DNA of 64,000 nucleotides, taken from NCBI RefSeq assembly GCF_901933205.1, contig NC_044573.1, forward strand, positions 60,813,993 to 60,877,992. The letters run 5' to 3'. Origin of the DNA: Camarhynchus parvulus. Its lineage: Eukaryota; Chordata; Aves; Passeriformes; Thraupidae. Numbering within the stretch: position 1 is the first letter of the stretch; every line of letters starts with the position of its first letter. The notes beneath the pieces were generated by a model. It was not told where the DNA came from and ran no database searches. It was given only the letters and a program-made list of their open reading frames with translations. Positions 23,501 to 34,200 of this stretch are shown here, one piece after another. Both the position numbers and the translations under genes were made by a program.

Positions 23501-25139
23501 GGATTTGTAGATCTGTGATGATTCATTGAGCAATTTCTAGTGATTCTGGAAACCTGAGTTTCCTGGGGCAGCAGAAGGACTACTAACACATTTGACAAAG
23601 GAAATAGAGTAACTTTGCTTTTTCTGCCAACCAGGGGACACCACAGTCTCCCTTAGGGTGTCAGCAGAGGGTCTAGCAGTCAGCCTTTGAGTCTAAGTTC
23701 CTTCCTGCTTTCCCACAGGATGCTTGGCAGGACATGAGTGAGGGGGCACTAGGGCAAGGCATATCCACTACAAGCAAATGTTGATTGAGTTTGCAGTTTT
23801 CATGAAGTGAATCAAATAATTTCATTTGAGTTGTAAAACTTTGGTTGTAAAAGACAGAAAACCCTCCCCAGCCCGAAGCCAAAATTCTGACCAGAATGCA
23901 GTGATCAGGAGCACTCTATGGCATTGCAGGTTTTGCAGATTTGGCCCTAGCCATTTCCCCCAAGAGGCAGAGCCTCCCATTGCCTACCCTGTGAGAAGCT
24001 GGAGTGACAGAGCCTCCTGTTTCACACCTGAGAAGCCTGGGCAGTGGCAACACTGTCCCTGCACTGGGATGATGTGTGACACAGCTACTGAGATGCCACT
24101 TTTAACAAAAGGCTAGGAAATTCAACATAGTGAGGGATTCAAATCTGTGCTCCGAAGTCCCACTTAGGCAAATACCCTCTTCAAGCTGGAGAACCACTCT
24201 GTGTACCCCTTTTTAAGTTCAACCTTCCAAGAGGCAGAAATCTTCTCGTTCCTTTTCAGCAACTGGAAGATTTTTAAAAATGCTTTCCTTCATCAGGCTC
24301 TGAGCAGACTTAAAGTAATTGAATCACACTTCTCACAGGGCAATAAAAGCTTGCTCTGGTTCAGCTGTTCTGCAGTTCAGCATATATCAAAGCCCCTTAT
24401 TTTTTTTTTTGTCCTCCCTATCCTGGAGACATTCTACCACCATTTCCAAAACTGCTTCTTGCCTATGCTGCTGAGAAGCCTTGATCTAGCTTTAAATTAA
24501 AAAATACTGAAGTCAGATGAATACTTAGGAATGTGGAGGCTGTGGAAAATTTGAATCATAAGCAGCAGTATTGCTTGAATGAGACTCTGAAAGAAATACC
24601 CTGACATTTTAGGTATGGGGTAATTTAAATGTTTTTTTCCCACTGTTCTCTCCCAAGGCTGCAATTTTATAGCTTAGTCCTTGTATGACTCCAAATCCAT
24701 ATTGTCACCCATAGCTCACTGTTGCCTCCTTTGCAAGTGGCTGGGTGCTCCATATAGGTGGTGCTTCAGTCTCGAGATGCCTTAATCCAAATCTCAGCTA
24801 CCGCAACAACACTGAGGTGAAGCTGTTGTTGACAGATTTGGGATCTGTTGTGTTGCTACTCTGAGCTTTGTGGGAATCCAAGACAGATTGTGGTATTTTG
24901 GAGTAAACATTTCAAAGAGAAGGGACAATTTTTGGTAAACTGTGAGGAGTGTGGGAGAGCAGCTTTGCTATTAGAATAGGAAGCTGGGAATAAAGGTTTT
25001 TGTTTATTCCTGCAAGGAGAGGTCGCTCAGTGTCTGAACTTCCAGTTACCTCCTATAAAAAATATTACAGCTGTTAATGTGAACCATTGTAGTGCCCAAG
25101 TAAAAAACTGGACAAACTGAATGGCAGAGCTGGGCTTTG
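20568..25139. other. Intergenic DNA, no gene seen
   Basis: Mostly AT-rich with no exon recognised. A GC-richer interval near 23640-24100 contains a 96-codon frame without conserved motifs. A T10 run sits near 24402. Confidence 0.65.
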
Positions 25140-25315
25140 TTTTTTTTTTTTTTTTCTGTTTGTTTGAGGGGTGGTTTTGTTTGGGCTTTTTTGTTGTTGT
25201 TGATTTGTTTTGTTTGGGTTTTTGTTTGTTTGTTTTGATTTTGGGGGTTGTTTGTTGGGGTTTTTGTTGTTTTTCATTGGTTTTCTTTTTGTTTGGGTTT
25301 TTTTTTTTTTTTTTT
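25140..25315. repeat. T/G-rich low-complexity block (A/C-rich on minus strand)
   Basis: This 176-bp tract is almost only T and G on the plus strand, flanked by T runs at both ends (25140-25155 and 25301-25315). Its composition mirrors, on the opposite strand, the A/C-rich block at 3832-3975. The long open frames across it are compositional artefacts. Confidence 0.9.
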
Positions 25316-25510
25316 GGTTCATCTGTAAGGAAGACAAAAAGAAGAATAAAATAGGTGCAAATTTTAAAGCCTTTTCTCTCAATTTTAAATTGGTGTAATA
25401 AAAAAGGCCAATATATAACAACCACGTGAAGAAAAACACAGAGGGGGAAAGGGAAAAGAATTGTAAGGTTAAGAAGCAGAGCTTATTAGGCTGGGTGCAT
25501 TATGGCATTA

Positions 25511-25740
25511 ATCATAGGATCATAGAATCATTTAGGCTGGAAAAGAAAGACCTCTAAGATCTTTGAGTCAAGCCATTTACCCAGCACTGCCAAATCCATC
25601 ACTAAACCACGTCCGCAAGTGCCATATCTACATGTCTTTCAAGTACCTCTGGGAATGCTGACTCAAACCCTTCCCTGGGCAGCCTGTTCCAGTGCCTGAC
25701 AACCCTTTCCATGAAGAAATTTTTCCCTCCCCTGCAGGAT
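25511..25740 (-). mobile_element. CR1 LINE 3' end (minus orientation)
   Basis: The block starts with ATCATAGAATCA and AGGCTGGAAAAG, then ACCTCTAAGAT, the reverse complement of the avian CR1 3' terminus. It continues through CCAGCACTGCCAAATCC and CCTGGGCAGCCTGTTCCAGT to the CATGAAGAAATTTTTCC region, in canonical CR1 order. The copy is strongly 5'-truncated, as is usual for CR1, and relatively well preserved. Confidence 0.92.
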
Positions 25741-28170
25741 TAAATGTCCCTCCATGCAGTAGTTCATTTGTAAGTGATTTGAGGATTTCTGCAGGCTGTT
25801 AGCAGTCCTGTGCCTTGGGATACCTGTTTCCTGGGTCTGTGCCCCTGCTCCTGGGAAGTGCTCAGCTGAGAGCAGCTCCTTTCCCATCACTGTTCTGCAG
25901 CTGGGGGCAGAACTAGCCCAGGCAACTTGGCACTGCCCCACAGGTCCCTGGGCTGGGAAGATGATGGCCAAGGAAATGTATGCACTCCTGGAACAATTCT
26001 GGCCATCTGTTCTTGATTAGCCTCTGTTTTCAAGGGACTGCTAGCTTTAGGCATGGATCTGTCTCTCCCCCAGCTCGGGTGACAAACCCAGCTGTGGGGT
26101 TAGAGGGAGGAGAAGGAGGCAGCAGGGTGAAACTGCTTCTCCTGGGCAACCCAGCTGGGTTATACATGCTCCTAACCGCCTCCTGAAAAGGTGGGAAATA
26201 GAGGATATAATTTGTTTCCTGCACACCCAATGCCTCTGCACAAGCACCTTGGTCAGTCATTATATTTTCTCTGGAGTCCTCTATTTCTCTGGCAGAGAAG
26301 ATGGCATTGTTATGGCATTTGCTGACAGCCAGCTGTCCTACTTGGAAAGCAGCACTTTGCTTCTGCTTCCTGGTTTGCCAGTCTGCCCCAGCCACAGAGA
26401 AATCCTGTGGGAAAAGTTGAATATCAGGTTTGTATCAGAATAAATGTATACGAGGATGTCAAATTGACATTGTGTGGGGAATCATAGTTTTATGCTTCCT
26501 AAATTTTAAGTGCCTGACTTTGCACCTTATCAATATTCACAGCATTTTTCTTCTTTTACCTTTTGTTGTCACGGGGAGCTCTTGGCTGGTGATTAAGTAC
26601 TATGAGCAGTCCCGAAGAAACCCGCACATTATTGGGAAATATATTAATTTGTTCCAGATCTCACTTTACTTATCATCATTGGTTTTGGAGGCCAATAACT
26701 TTAAAGCAGACTTGCAAATTGTTTCAACATGTTAAAACCTACAGTGATGTGTAAGTTCATGTGTGTATGCCATGTCTTAAACACAGATGTACGTTTTATG
26801 TCAAACACTCAAATGACCACTTAAGAAAATGGGAATTTATTTAAATTTTGGCTGCTTATTAAGTGTTTGACTACATTTCCACTATATAATAATGACATCA
26901 AGAGCTTTGTTAAATTAACCACAAGACCAATATGTATTTCCTATGGCTTTCTCATGGGACGTCCAGTTCCCGAATCATTCCAAAAGGCAAGATGCTAAAA
27001 TATTGCAGGGACTGAGTACATGCAGAGCAAGACTGCAGCTGACAAGTGACTGTCAGGTGCTAAAGTCCAGTGTAGATCTACGTAATTTAGGATTATTGCT
27101 GCTATTCTGGAATGTAAAATAAATCTAATACCAGTTTGATGTCAGCCCTTTGGGGTGAATTGATCACTAGAATGTGTGGCTGAGGACGCTCTGCTCACAT
27201 TGGGAACTTCATGGCACATCTCTTTTCCTGTCTTTTGTGTCCTGTCTCATTGGGTTTCAGTACTGAAAAGTGCTGCCCAGGCCATGCACACAGGCAAACA
27301 TTGGCTGCTGGTTTTCGTATATGTGAGTAAGTCTGCCTTTTCTCAAAGATTCAGTTAGAAATGACTGCTTCAGTTCCACTCTCTGTTGATGAACAGTTTC
27401 AGTTTCTGGTTGTAGAAATAATATCCTATGACTTAGGTATAAAACAAATAGCATATTCCTCAATAAAGTGTTGCAGTGAATTTCTTGCAAGTGAAAAAAA
27501 ATAGAAACAATGCAAAGCTTAAACATAAATTATGAATAGGAAAAATGGCTGGAATTGTTATGTTGTTGGCTACAAACAGTTTGCTTAACTCTGGTGCTGA
27601 ATCAGGCAGGTAGTTACTGCAGTGTCCAAATGGTGTTTGGCTCCAGGATCTTCAGCAGCTTTGCTAAACGTAGTGGAGGACTGGGTAGACCACGGCATTT
27701 CCTGAGGTCTGATCCTCTCCTGTCTTGTCTCTTCCCTTTGTATGCAGCTTCTTAGCAGTGATCTCCAGGAAGCACAACAACTAAATGTCACTAGAAAAAT
27801 GCTGCTTACAATTTTTTATTCCTAACAGCCAGGAATACTGCAGACATACAATGACAATGATGACACCTGGAAACACTCATAGCATGTGTGCAGAGTGTGG
27901 AAAAGCCAGGTTTTTGTATTGTACCTGCATTGTATATTGATAATAATGGTAGGGGTTCATTATTGGTAATAGTGGCTAGAGTTCAATTAAGTTTTGTGGC
28001 AATACCTAAAAAAAATACGAAATGACTAGGCTTCCAACAAGTCATTCCTTCAGGGTCCTTAGACATATGTATCAGTGGTACATCATCAAGATTTGGTGAG
28101 TTCCTAGCAAACAAAATGGAATAGTCATGCTTTGCCCTAAAGTATCAGCATTTTAAAAGATGACTTATGA
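25741..28170. other. Intergenic DNA, no gene seen
   Basis: Contains a 14-bp perfect palindrome AACCCAGCTGGGTT (26148-26161) and a near copy at 26085-26101, both centred on or including the E-box CAGCTG. No exon was recognised. The 121-codon minus frame at 26030-26395 has no domain signature. Confidence 0.6.
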
Positions 28171-28385
28171 CAGAATCAGAGAGTCAGCTAGGTTGGAAAA
28201 GACCTTTGAGATCATCGAGTCCAGCCTATGACTTAATACCACCTTATCAACTAGACTGTGGCACCAAGTGGCATGCCACTCTTTCCTTAAATACCTCCAG
28301 GGGTGTTGACTCCACCACCTTCTGGGGCAGTCCATTGCAATGCCCAATGTCCCTTTCTGTGAAAAAAAATTCTTCCTTAAGTCTC
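28171..28385 (-). mobile_element. CR1 LINE 3' end (minus orientation)
   Basis: Begins CAGAATCA and GGTTGGAAAAGACC, then TTTGAGATCATCGAGTCCAG, the reverse complement of the CR1 3' end. It runs through AATACCTCCAGGGGTG, GACTCCACCACCTTCTGGG and TTCTTCCTTAAG in the expected order. 5'-truncated copy. Confidence 0.93.
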
Positions 28386-29001
28386 ACACTTCAAAAGGCA
28401 GATATTGTTGGATTGCCATTACCTAGCTGACTGAGCTAATTGAGCTTGCAAAAGTGGTAATTGTCTATGTAACCTCCTTCAGTGAAGGCAAATATTCACA
28501 GCCAGGATGTTCCCCTTGGCAGAGTCATCAATGCATCAGTCAGGCAGTATAGCACAGGCTGGGATCACTGCTGTAGGGTAAGGCCTTGACACACAAAAAG
28601 CTGCCTGCACACTCACTTCTCAGGTATCCAAGTGAGTCAGTGGTGTGTCCCACTGTAGAAACCATTCTGGTTATGTGTTCATTATCACTGTCAGTGTACA
28701 GCAGACAGTAAAGTCATACGTTTTTTAGGTATTGGAAATGCAAGAGAATAAATCTGCATGCCCAAGTGACTCCCTAAAGTGTCATATTCTGTGGTAGCAA
28801 GGTGTGCTCATTCCTAAGGTCTTAGCAGAGTGGCCAGGACAACTGCGCTTGTAACACAAGCTTATGACAAAGTGATTTTGGGACACTTGCTTTGTATTGC
28901 CTGTTTCACCATGAAACACCAAATACCAGTCCACTCAGTGAACAATTGCAAGCAAGAGAAGACCACATTTGTACTGAAGAGGGACTGTTTCTGGTATTTG
29001 T

Positions 29002-29015
29002 CCACTAGATGGCTG
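29002..29015 (+). promoter_or_regulatory. CTCF-like core motif
   Basis: CCACTAGATGGCTG matches the CTCF core CCASYAGRKGGCRS at 13 of 14 positions on the plus strand. Binding cannot be judged from the core alone. Confidence 0.45.
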
Positions 29016-29138
29016 CAATTGTTGAAGGTAAGTACCTTACATGCTTGAAAGGGGCCTCAGATGCCAAAATCTACATTCCATTCTCTCCTGGGCTGTTGTC
29101 CTTACTTTCATTACTTAGAGAACACAAAGAACTGAGAG

Positions 29139-29152
29139 GCAGCAGAGGGCTG
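29139..29152 (+). promoter_or_regulatory. Second CTCF-like core motif, same strand
   Basis: GCAGCAGAGGGCTG matches the CTCF core at 12 of 14 positions and lies 137 bp from the first motif in the same orientation. Confidence 0.4.
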
Positions 29153-30300
29153 GAATTTCTCAATTCAGAGATGTAATATTTATATCTATGTGTAAAACAT
29201 ATACAATCTACCTCAAAGATGTAAAACATATTTCATCTTTGGCAAGAAGGGATCCCACTTGTGGCCTAATGATTTGTTGTGTCAAACAAGAACTTATGAA
29301 TGAAACTTGAGGGCTAAAATGAATGGAAAAAAGAAGGATCATGAAATAAACCTTTTACTGATCTCAGAAAATGTAGGGACAAAGTGAGAATTTCCAGAAG
29401 TCAAGCTCTTAAAAAAAAATTGCAAAGAATGCTGGCAGGTTAAGCAAGAAATGTAAAGCAAAAAAAAAAAAGTTTATAGAATGTTTATCCAATGTGCCCT
29501 AAGGACATTACAAGCTTTACAATAATCTGTATATCCTGTAAAGCTAAACAAACACTTTTTCTCAGCTTTCAATAGTGATGATATTGGCCATGACGTAAAA
29601 AGTGGGGAAGTGAATGGGAGTAGTTATAGTAGAATGAATGTTGTGGAAATAAGTACCAGTCAGGAAATAAGGAAGTGTCAGGAAATAAGACAGTCAAATA
29701 AGATATGGTAAATTACATAAATATGTGAGTCAATTTACTGGGTTTGTTTGGCAATCCATCTCACCATGCTTCCCAATACAATATTGGTTTCTGAGCCTCC
29801 TGCAGTTTGTGGCCCAGGGACTCATGTGCCCAGTGTAAATATGAGGAAGGACACAGGTGTTGTCCTTCAGTTGGTTCCTCTTTCATTTGCTTGTTCATGT
29901 ACCCCCTCACCTGTTTCTATCTTTAACTATTCACAACATCTCATGACAAGGAATTCCAGAGGTAACCTGCAGCTTGATTGAAGTACAACCTTCTTGTATT
30001 TGCTTTGAATGTATCTCCTGCTTCTCAGATTGGAAGAGACACTGAGGAACATGTGGTCTCCAAAGCCTCTCCATGTACTCCAGTTAAGGCACTGGACAAT
30101 CTTCACCTGTGAGACCAGTTGGAGAAATGTTAGTGCTATTAGCAAGGATTTTTAGCACAGTTTACTGTGACATACTGAATAATTAAGCAAATGGAGGTAA
30201 ATATAAAGCATGATTAAAAATTACTGTGGTTGAATAAAGCATGACAAAATGTCTCTTTGAGATAAATAAGTGATTTTCTAACTAAAGAAAATATAGTGAA

Positions 30301-30460
30301 ATCATGGAATCATTTTGGTTGGAGAAGATCTTTAAATCATTGAGTCCGATGTTATGCCAATGCTGCCAAGCCCATCACTAAATCATGTCCCCACATCTTT
30401 TAAATACCTCCAGGGTTGGTGACTCCCAATGCTTTCCTGGGCAGACAGTTTGAATATTCC
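30301..30460 (-). mobile_element. CR1 LINE 3' end (minus orientation)
   Basis: Starts ATCATGGAATCATTTTGG and follows the reverse complement of the CR1 3' end through TTGAGTCCGATG, GCCAAGCCCATCACTAAATC, AATACCTCCAGG and TTTCCTGGGCAGAC before decaying. A third 3' fragment in the same orientation within 5 kb. Confidence 0.88.
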
Positions 30461-30544
30461 TGGTCTCTACTGAAATATTTTATATTGTACCAGCTGAGAA
30501 GCTGTCAGATTGGAAACAATGGAGATTAATATGAGAAACCTGAG

Positions 30545-31290
30545 TTGCACATAAAAGGGATGGGGCAACATGCTGTGCTGAAAAGAAACCTGTCAGGCTG
30601 CAAGGAGGTGTCTTGAGACCCTGTCTTGGCACTGGTGTCATTCAATATGTTTGTTTCATGAGTTTGGAATAAAATACAGGAATAAGTTGATGAAAACTGC
30701 CAGTGATAAATAAAAAGAGAAGGATGTCAATACAGATGAAAATCAGACCATTGCACTAAGATGATTCTGAAGACTACTTTGTCGATGACTTGAGCAAAAA
30801 TGAAATAGAATTCAATAGAACAAATACACAATCATTGCATTTAGGAGGTCATTGAAACCTCTGTTATAAGCTGGATCTCTGTAAGAGGTAACAGAAATTA
30901 GAAACATGAGTGTGATTTGGAAGTGAAAAAGGCTTATGCTTGGAGGTTTTATCAGGTCTGGCAGCTCCAGTGGAGGTAGAGAGGTATTATTTTGCAAGGT
31001 GCTTGTGAGCTAGTATTTGAAGTTTCATTCTCACTCTGTTTACCCCACTTCAAGAGAAACTAGATTAGACCAGAGTAGATGCAGAAGTGTAAAAGGAGAA
31101 TAATGACAAAACAGAAGATCTTGTATACAATAAGAAAATAGCAGAGGCTGGTGTATTAGCTTAGTGGGGGGGATATGGTTACTCTCTGTAAACACTGGAG
31201 AGGAGAAGATAAGCTAAGTAAAGCTAATTTAGAAAGAAACTAAATACCAATGTAAGCATAAGAACAAATGGCTATAAACTTACTGTAAGC
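30545..31290 (+). mobile_element. Old CR1/L3-type LINE fragment covering the RT C-terminal region
   Basis: Several ordered blocks match the 3' part of CR1-clade ORF2 on the plus strand. A segment at about 30612-30650 corresponds to the GPVLFNIF region. The block at 30805-30850 translates approximately to EFNRTNTQSLHLGG, matching FNxxKCKVLHLG. The block at 31048-31110 matches the FKRDRELLERVQ region. The block at 31166-31285 (GTTACTCTCTGTAAACAC, then AAGAACAAATGGCTATAAAC) matches the amniote CR1/L3 region before the 3' UTR. Many stops and indels mark it as ancient and non-functional. Confidence 0.72.
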
Positions 31291-34200
31291 AGGTAGCAAA
31301 AAAAAAAAAAAATTTCCAGGAGTTAGATAAATACATAAAAATATGCTTCTGTCAATTCCTCTGGTGATAAGGGAGAGTTCAGGAAAGTCTTTGTTTTATC
31401 ATTTTTCTGTCACAGGCTGATGAGCCATTTGCCTCTGATCTCTGAGGAGTTTGGACTGGTAAATCATGCCCCAGAGAAGGGCACTGACTACTTCATGATA
31501 CCTTTCCTGGTATGGATTATGTGCCAGCCTTGAGCAAAATGCCAACAAAATGTACAAGAGCCTTGGCACATTTGTTTGTGGTTGGTCACACTAGTTTCCA
31601 GAACACAGTGTCCTTCCCGCTCTCTTTTGGAGAGTCCTGTCTCATGCTTCCTATTTTTAGATCCCTTTTTGCCCACTGTCTGTGTGGTGGGGGGTTTGCC
31701 TTCAACCTCTTAAAATGCTCTTCGTGTTCTCCTTCCATTTCCTTAATTTCTTTTTTCTTTTTTTTTTTCCACAATCCTCTTTTTTCCTCACTAATTGTGA
31801 AGCCCACACAAGGCTGTCTTTGAGATATTTCAAAAGGACACAAAACTCCCTCAACAGAAGGTTTTCAAATGCCTTCCTCCTTTCTGTTCATGGCCATATG
31901 ATCAGGTGCATCTACATTTTGTCATATCAGCTTGGTTGCTTGCTGGTCCTTCTTTTAAGATTCTGAGAATTTTTTTAAAATGGGATTATAGGGCTGGTTT
32001 TGTGGTTTCTTTTAAATGACCATTGAAGAGCGGGATGCCTGCGTACAGAGAAATCTCTCTTCCCTTTCTGTCCTGGTCTGCTAGTTCATTAAACATGGGA
32101 TCTGTTGGAAAATGCTGGAGCTGTCTTCTGCAAATGCATGTGCCTTTCCTCCCCTTGGGACTTGGGGCACGAGGGAGGAAGGGAGGCTCCACTTCTCTGT
32201 TTTGTTTTGGCTGCCCCCTCAGTCAGAGTGAGGATTGTGGGCTTGCCTCAGGCATGGAGCTGCTACTGGGGGAACTGGTCAAATAGCATAGCCTGGGGCT
32301 CAGGCTCTCACCTGTGATTAGTGTCAGTTCATCTTGTGGTCGTTTAGGTTTGTTCAGTTCATTTTAAGGGAGGAGCATAAGAAGCACAGAGAAAACAGCT
32401 GCTTTGCCCAAAGCTATAGCAGGTCTGGTGAAAGACTTAAGGAAACCTTAACCCCAGGTCTAGAATGAAAGTCAGATAAGCGATGAACTCATCAATGTCA
32501 CATTTGATACTGAGATTGTTTTCCATATTTTCCCTTTGTATGACCAAGCATGCAATCTCCCCACTCTGCATTTTTGTACGTTGCATGCCACATGATGAAA
32601 ACCCACACATGGATTTCAGAAAAAGAATGTCTTACCATGATTAGGGAGGCATATGAAAAGATGCCCTTGGTTTTTGTTCTATTTCTCATTGTATCACATA
32701 CATTAGCTACTGTGATGTTTTAGCAGGGCTAGTGAGGAAGAATACCTGTGCAAAGTAAAAGGTGACAAGCTGGCCCATGGTCAATGTTATGTCACTCTTC
32801 TGTGAATTGCTTTGCACATCACACTTTAAATGACAAATGGTGACTCTGTACCAAATGATTCCATTTTCCATGCAAGAGATACAAATATAAATTAAAGAGG
32901 TCTTTTGGAGGCTGGCCCTTATTTTCCGCATTTCTTGCAACAAAGGACCTGTCTCAAATGTCTGTGGGACATCTATTCCAACACAAATACACCATGGTTA
33001 ATGCTTGATTTGAAATCCATTATAGACATCTGAGACTAGAAAACATCCATCGTTTGTTTCTTAGTTTTTGTGCCAGTTTGCTAAAAGCCCTCCCAACATT
33101 CTCTATAATCCTCTTCTTTTTTATCTCTGTGGAAGGAAGCATTCTGAGAGAAAGATTCTTTTCCCAAGCTTCCAAGAGTGTCAGTGCTGCAGTCTGCAGG
33201 ATGTAGAGAGATACCTGGGAGGGTTTCTGTTTAACTGATTGTTGTTAGGTAATTTTAGTGGAAATAGAGAAACTATGCTGATGTTACAAATAACAGCAAC
33301 AGCTGTGAGCTGGGAAAGATCCGGAAGGAACTGACTTAAACTACCAACTTGGTATCTCCAAAATGCACAGAGATTAGGAAAAATATTTGTTGAACTATTT
33401 AAAGGAATGTATGGACATTTTGAACACATGTCACCAATCACTAGTGAGCAGATGACCCTGGGTCACAGTGACCATCAGAGGGACACCAGAGAAATACTGT
33501 TAAGGAGGATTGTTCTGCTTTGGCATAGCTGATGCTTTTCCAACATAATGAGAATATTACTTTGAAAAACCTTCCTGAAACTCTGTGTTGATACTTGATA
33601 TTTTCCAAAATAGGGCAATGGCTGTTCTGAGATTGATTTCTTGGATTGAACTTCCTGCATGACTTCTCCCAGCAAAGCCCCCCCCAGTGACTCAGAGTGC
33701 TGGCTAGCGCAATACTGGGCTTATTGCAAGGAAAATACCACTCCCTTTTTGTGACTGAGACCTTGTAGGCTCCCCTTAGTGCATCTCCTGGCAATGATTA
33801 GGAACATCTACTTGTTTTTTTAAAGGCTACTCCCCCTCCCATAGACTTCAGTCCTGTGAAGTCCTTAGGAAACATACCAGATCTGAAAAGCTATTGTTTG
33901 GTATTTCAAATCCTGGTCCCTTTATGTCCAGCTGGTGGGAAAAGAGGAGAGAGAGACAGAAAGCAAATAGGAAGGCGGCAGCGGGGAATGCGGGGGAGAG
34001 TTGGAAGCGTAGCACAAAATGGGAAGAACTAGGGATAAATGGATCCAACGGACAGAGAAAAGTGGGACAAAAGTAGAGGAAAGTATGCTTAGTTCTGGTC
34101 CCGTCAGATGTTCCAGTAGAGACTTTATGCAGCCAGGGGGAGGTTTTCCCTTACGAAATAGCCTGTAGGAAGAGGTAATAAAAAATACAAGCACCTCAGT

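Larger units (their letters stand above)
28386..30300. other. Intergenic DNA with CTCF-like motifs, no gene seen
   Basis: No exon was recognised. Two CTCF-like words occur at 29002-29015 and 29139-29152. GTCAGGAAATAAG is duplicated near 29660 and 29677. A12-type runs occur near 29460. Confidence 0.6.

Noticed and set aside
25027..25439. 121-132-codon Lys/Asn/Thr-rich minus-strand frames
   Set aside because: Translation of the A/C-rich low-complexity strand. No coding evidence.
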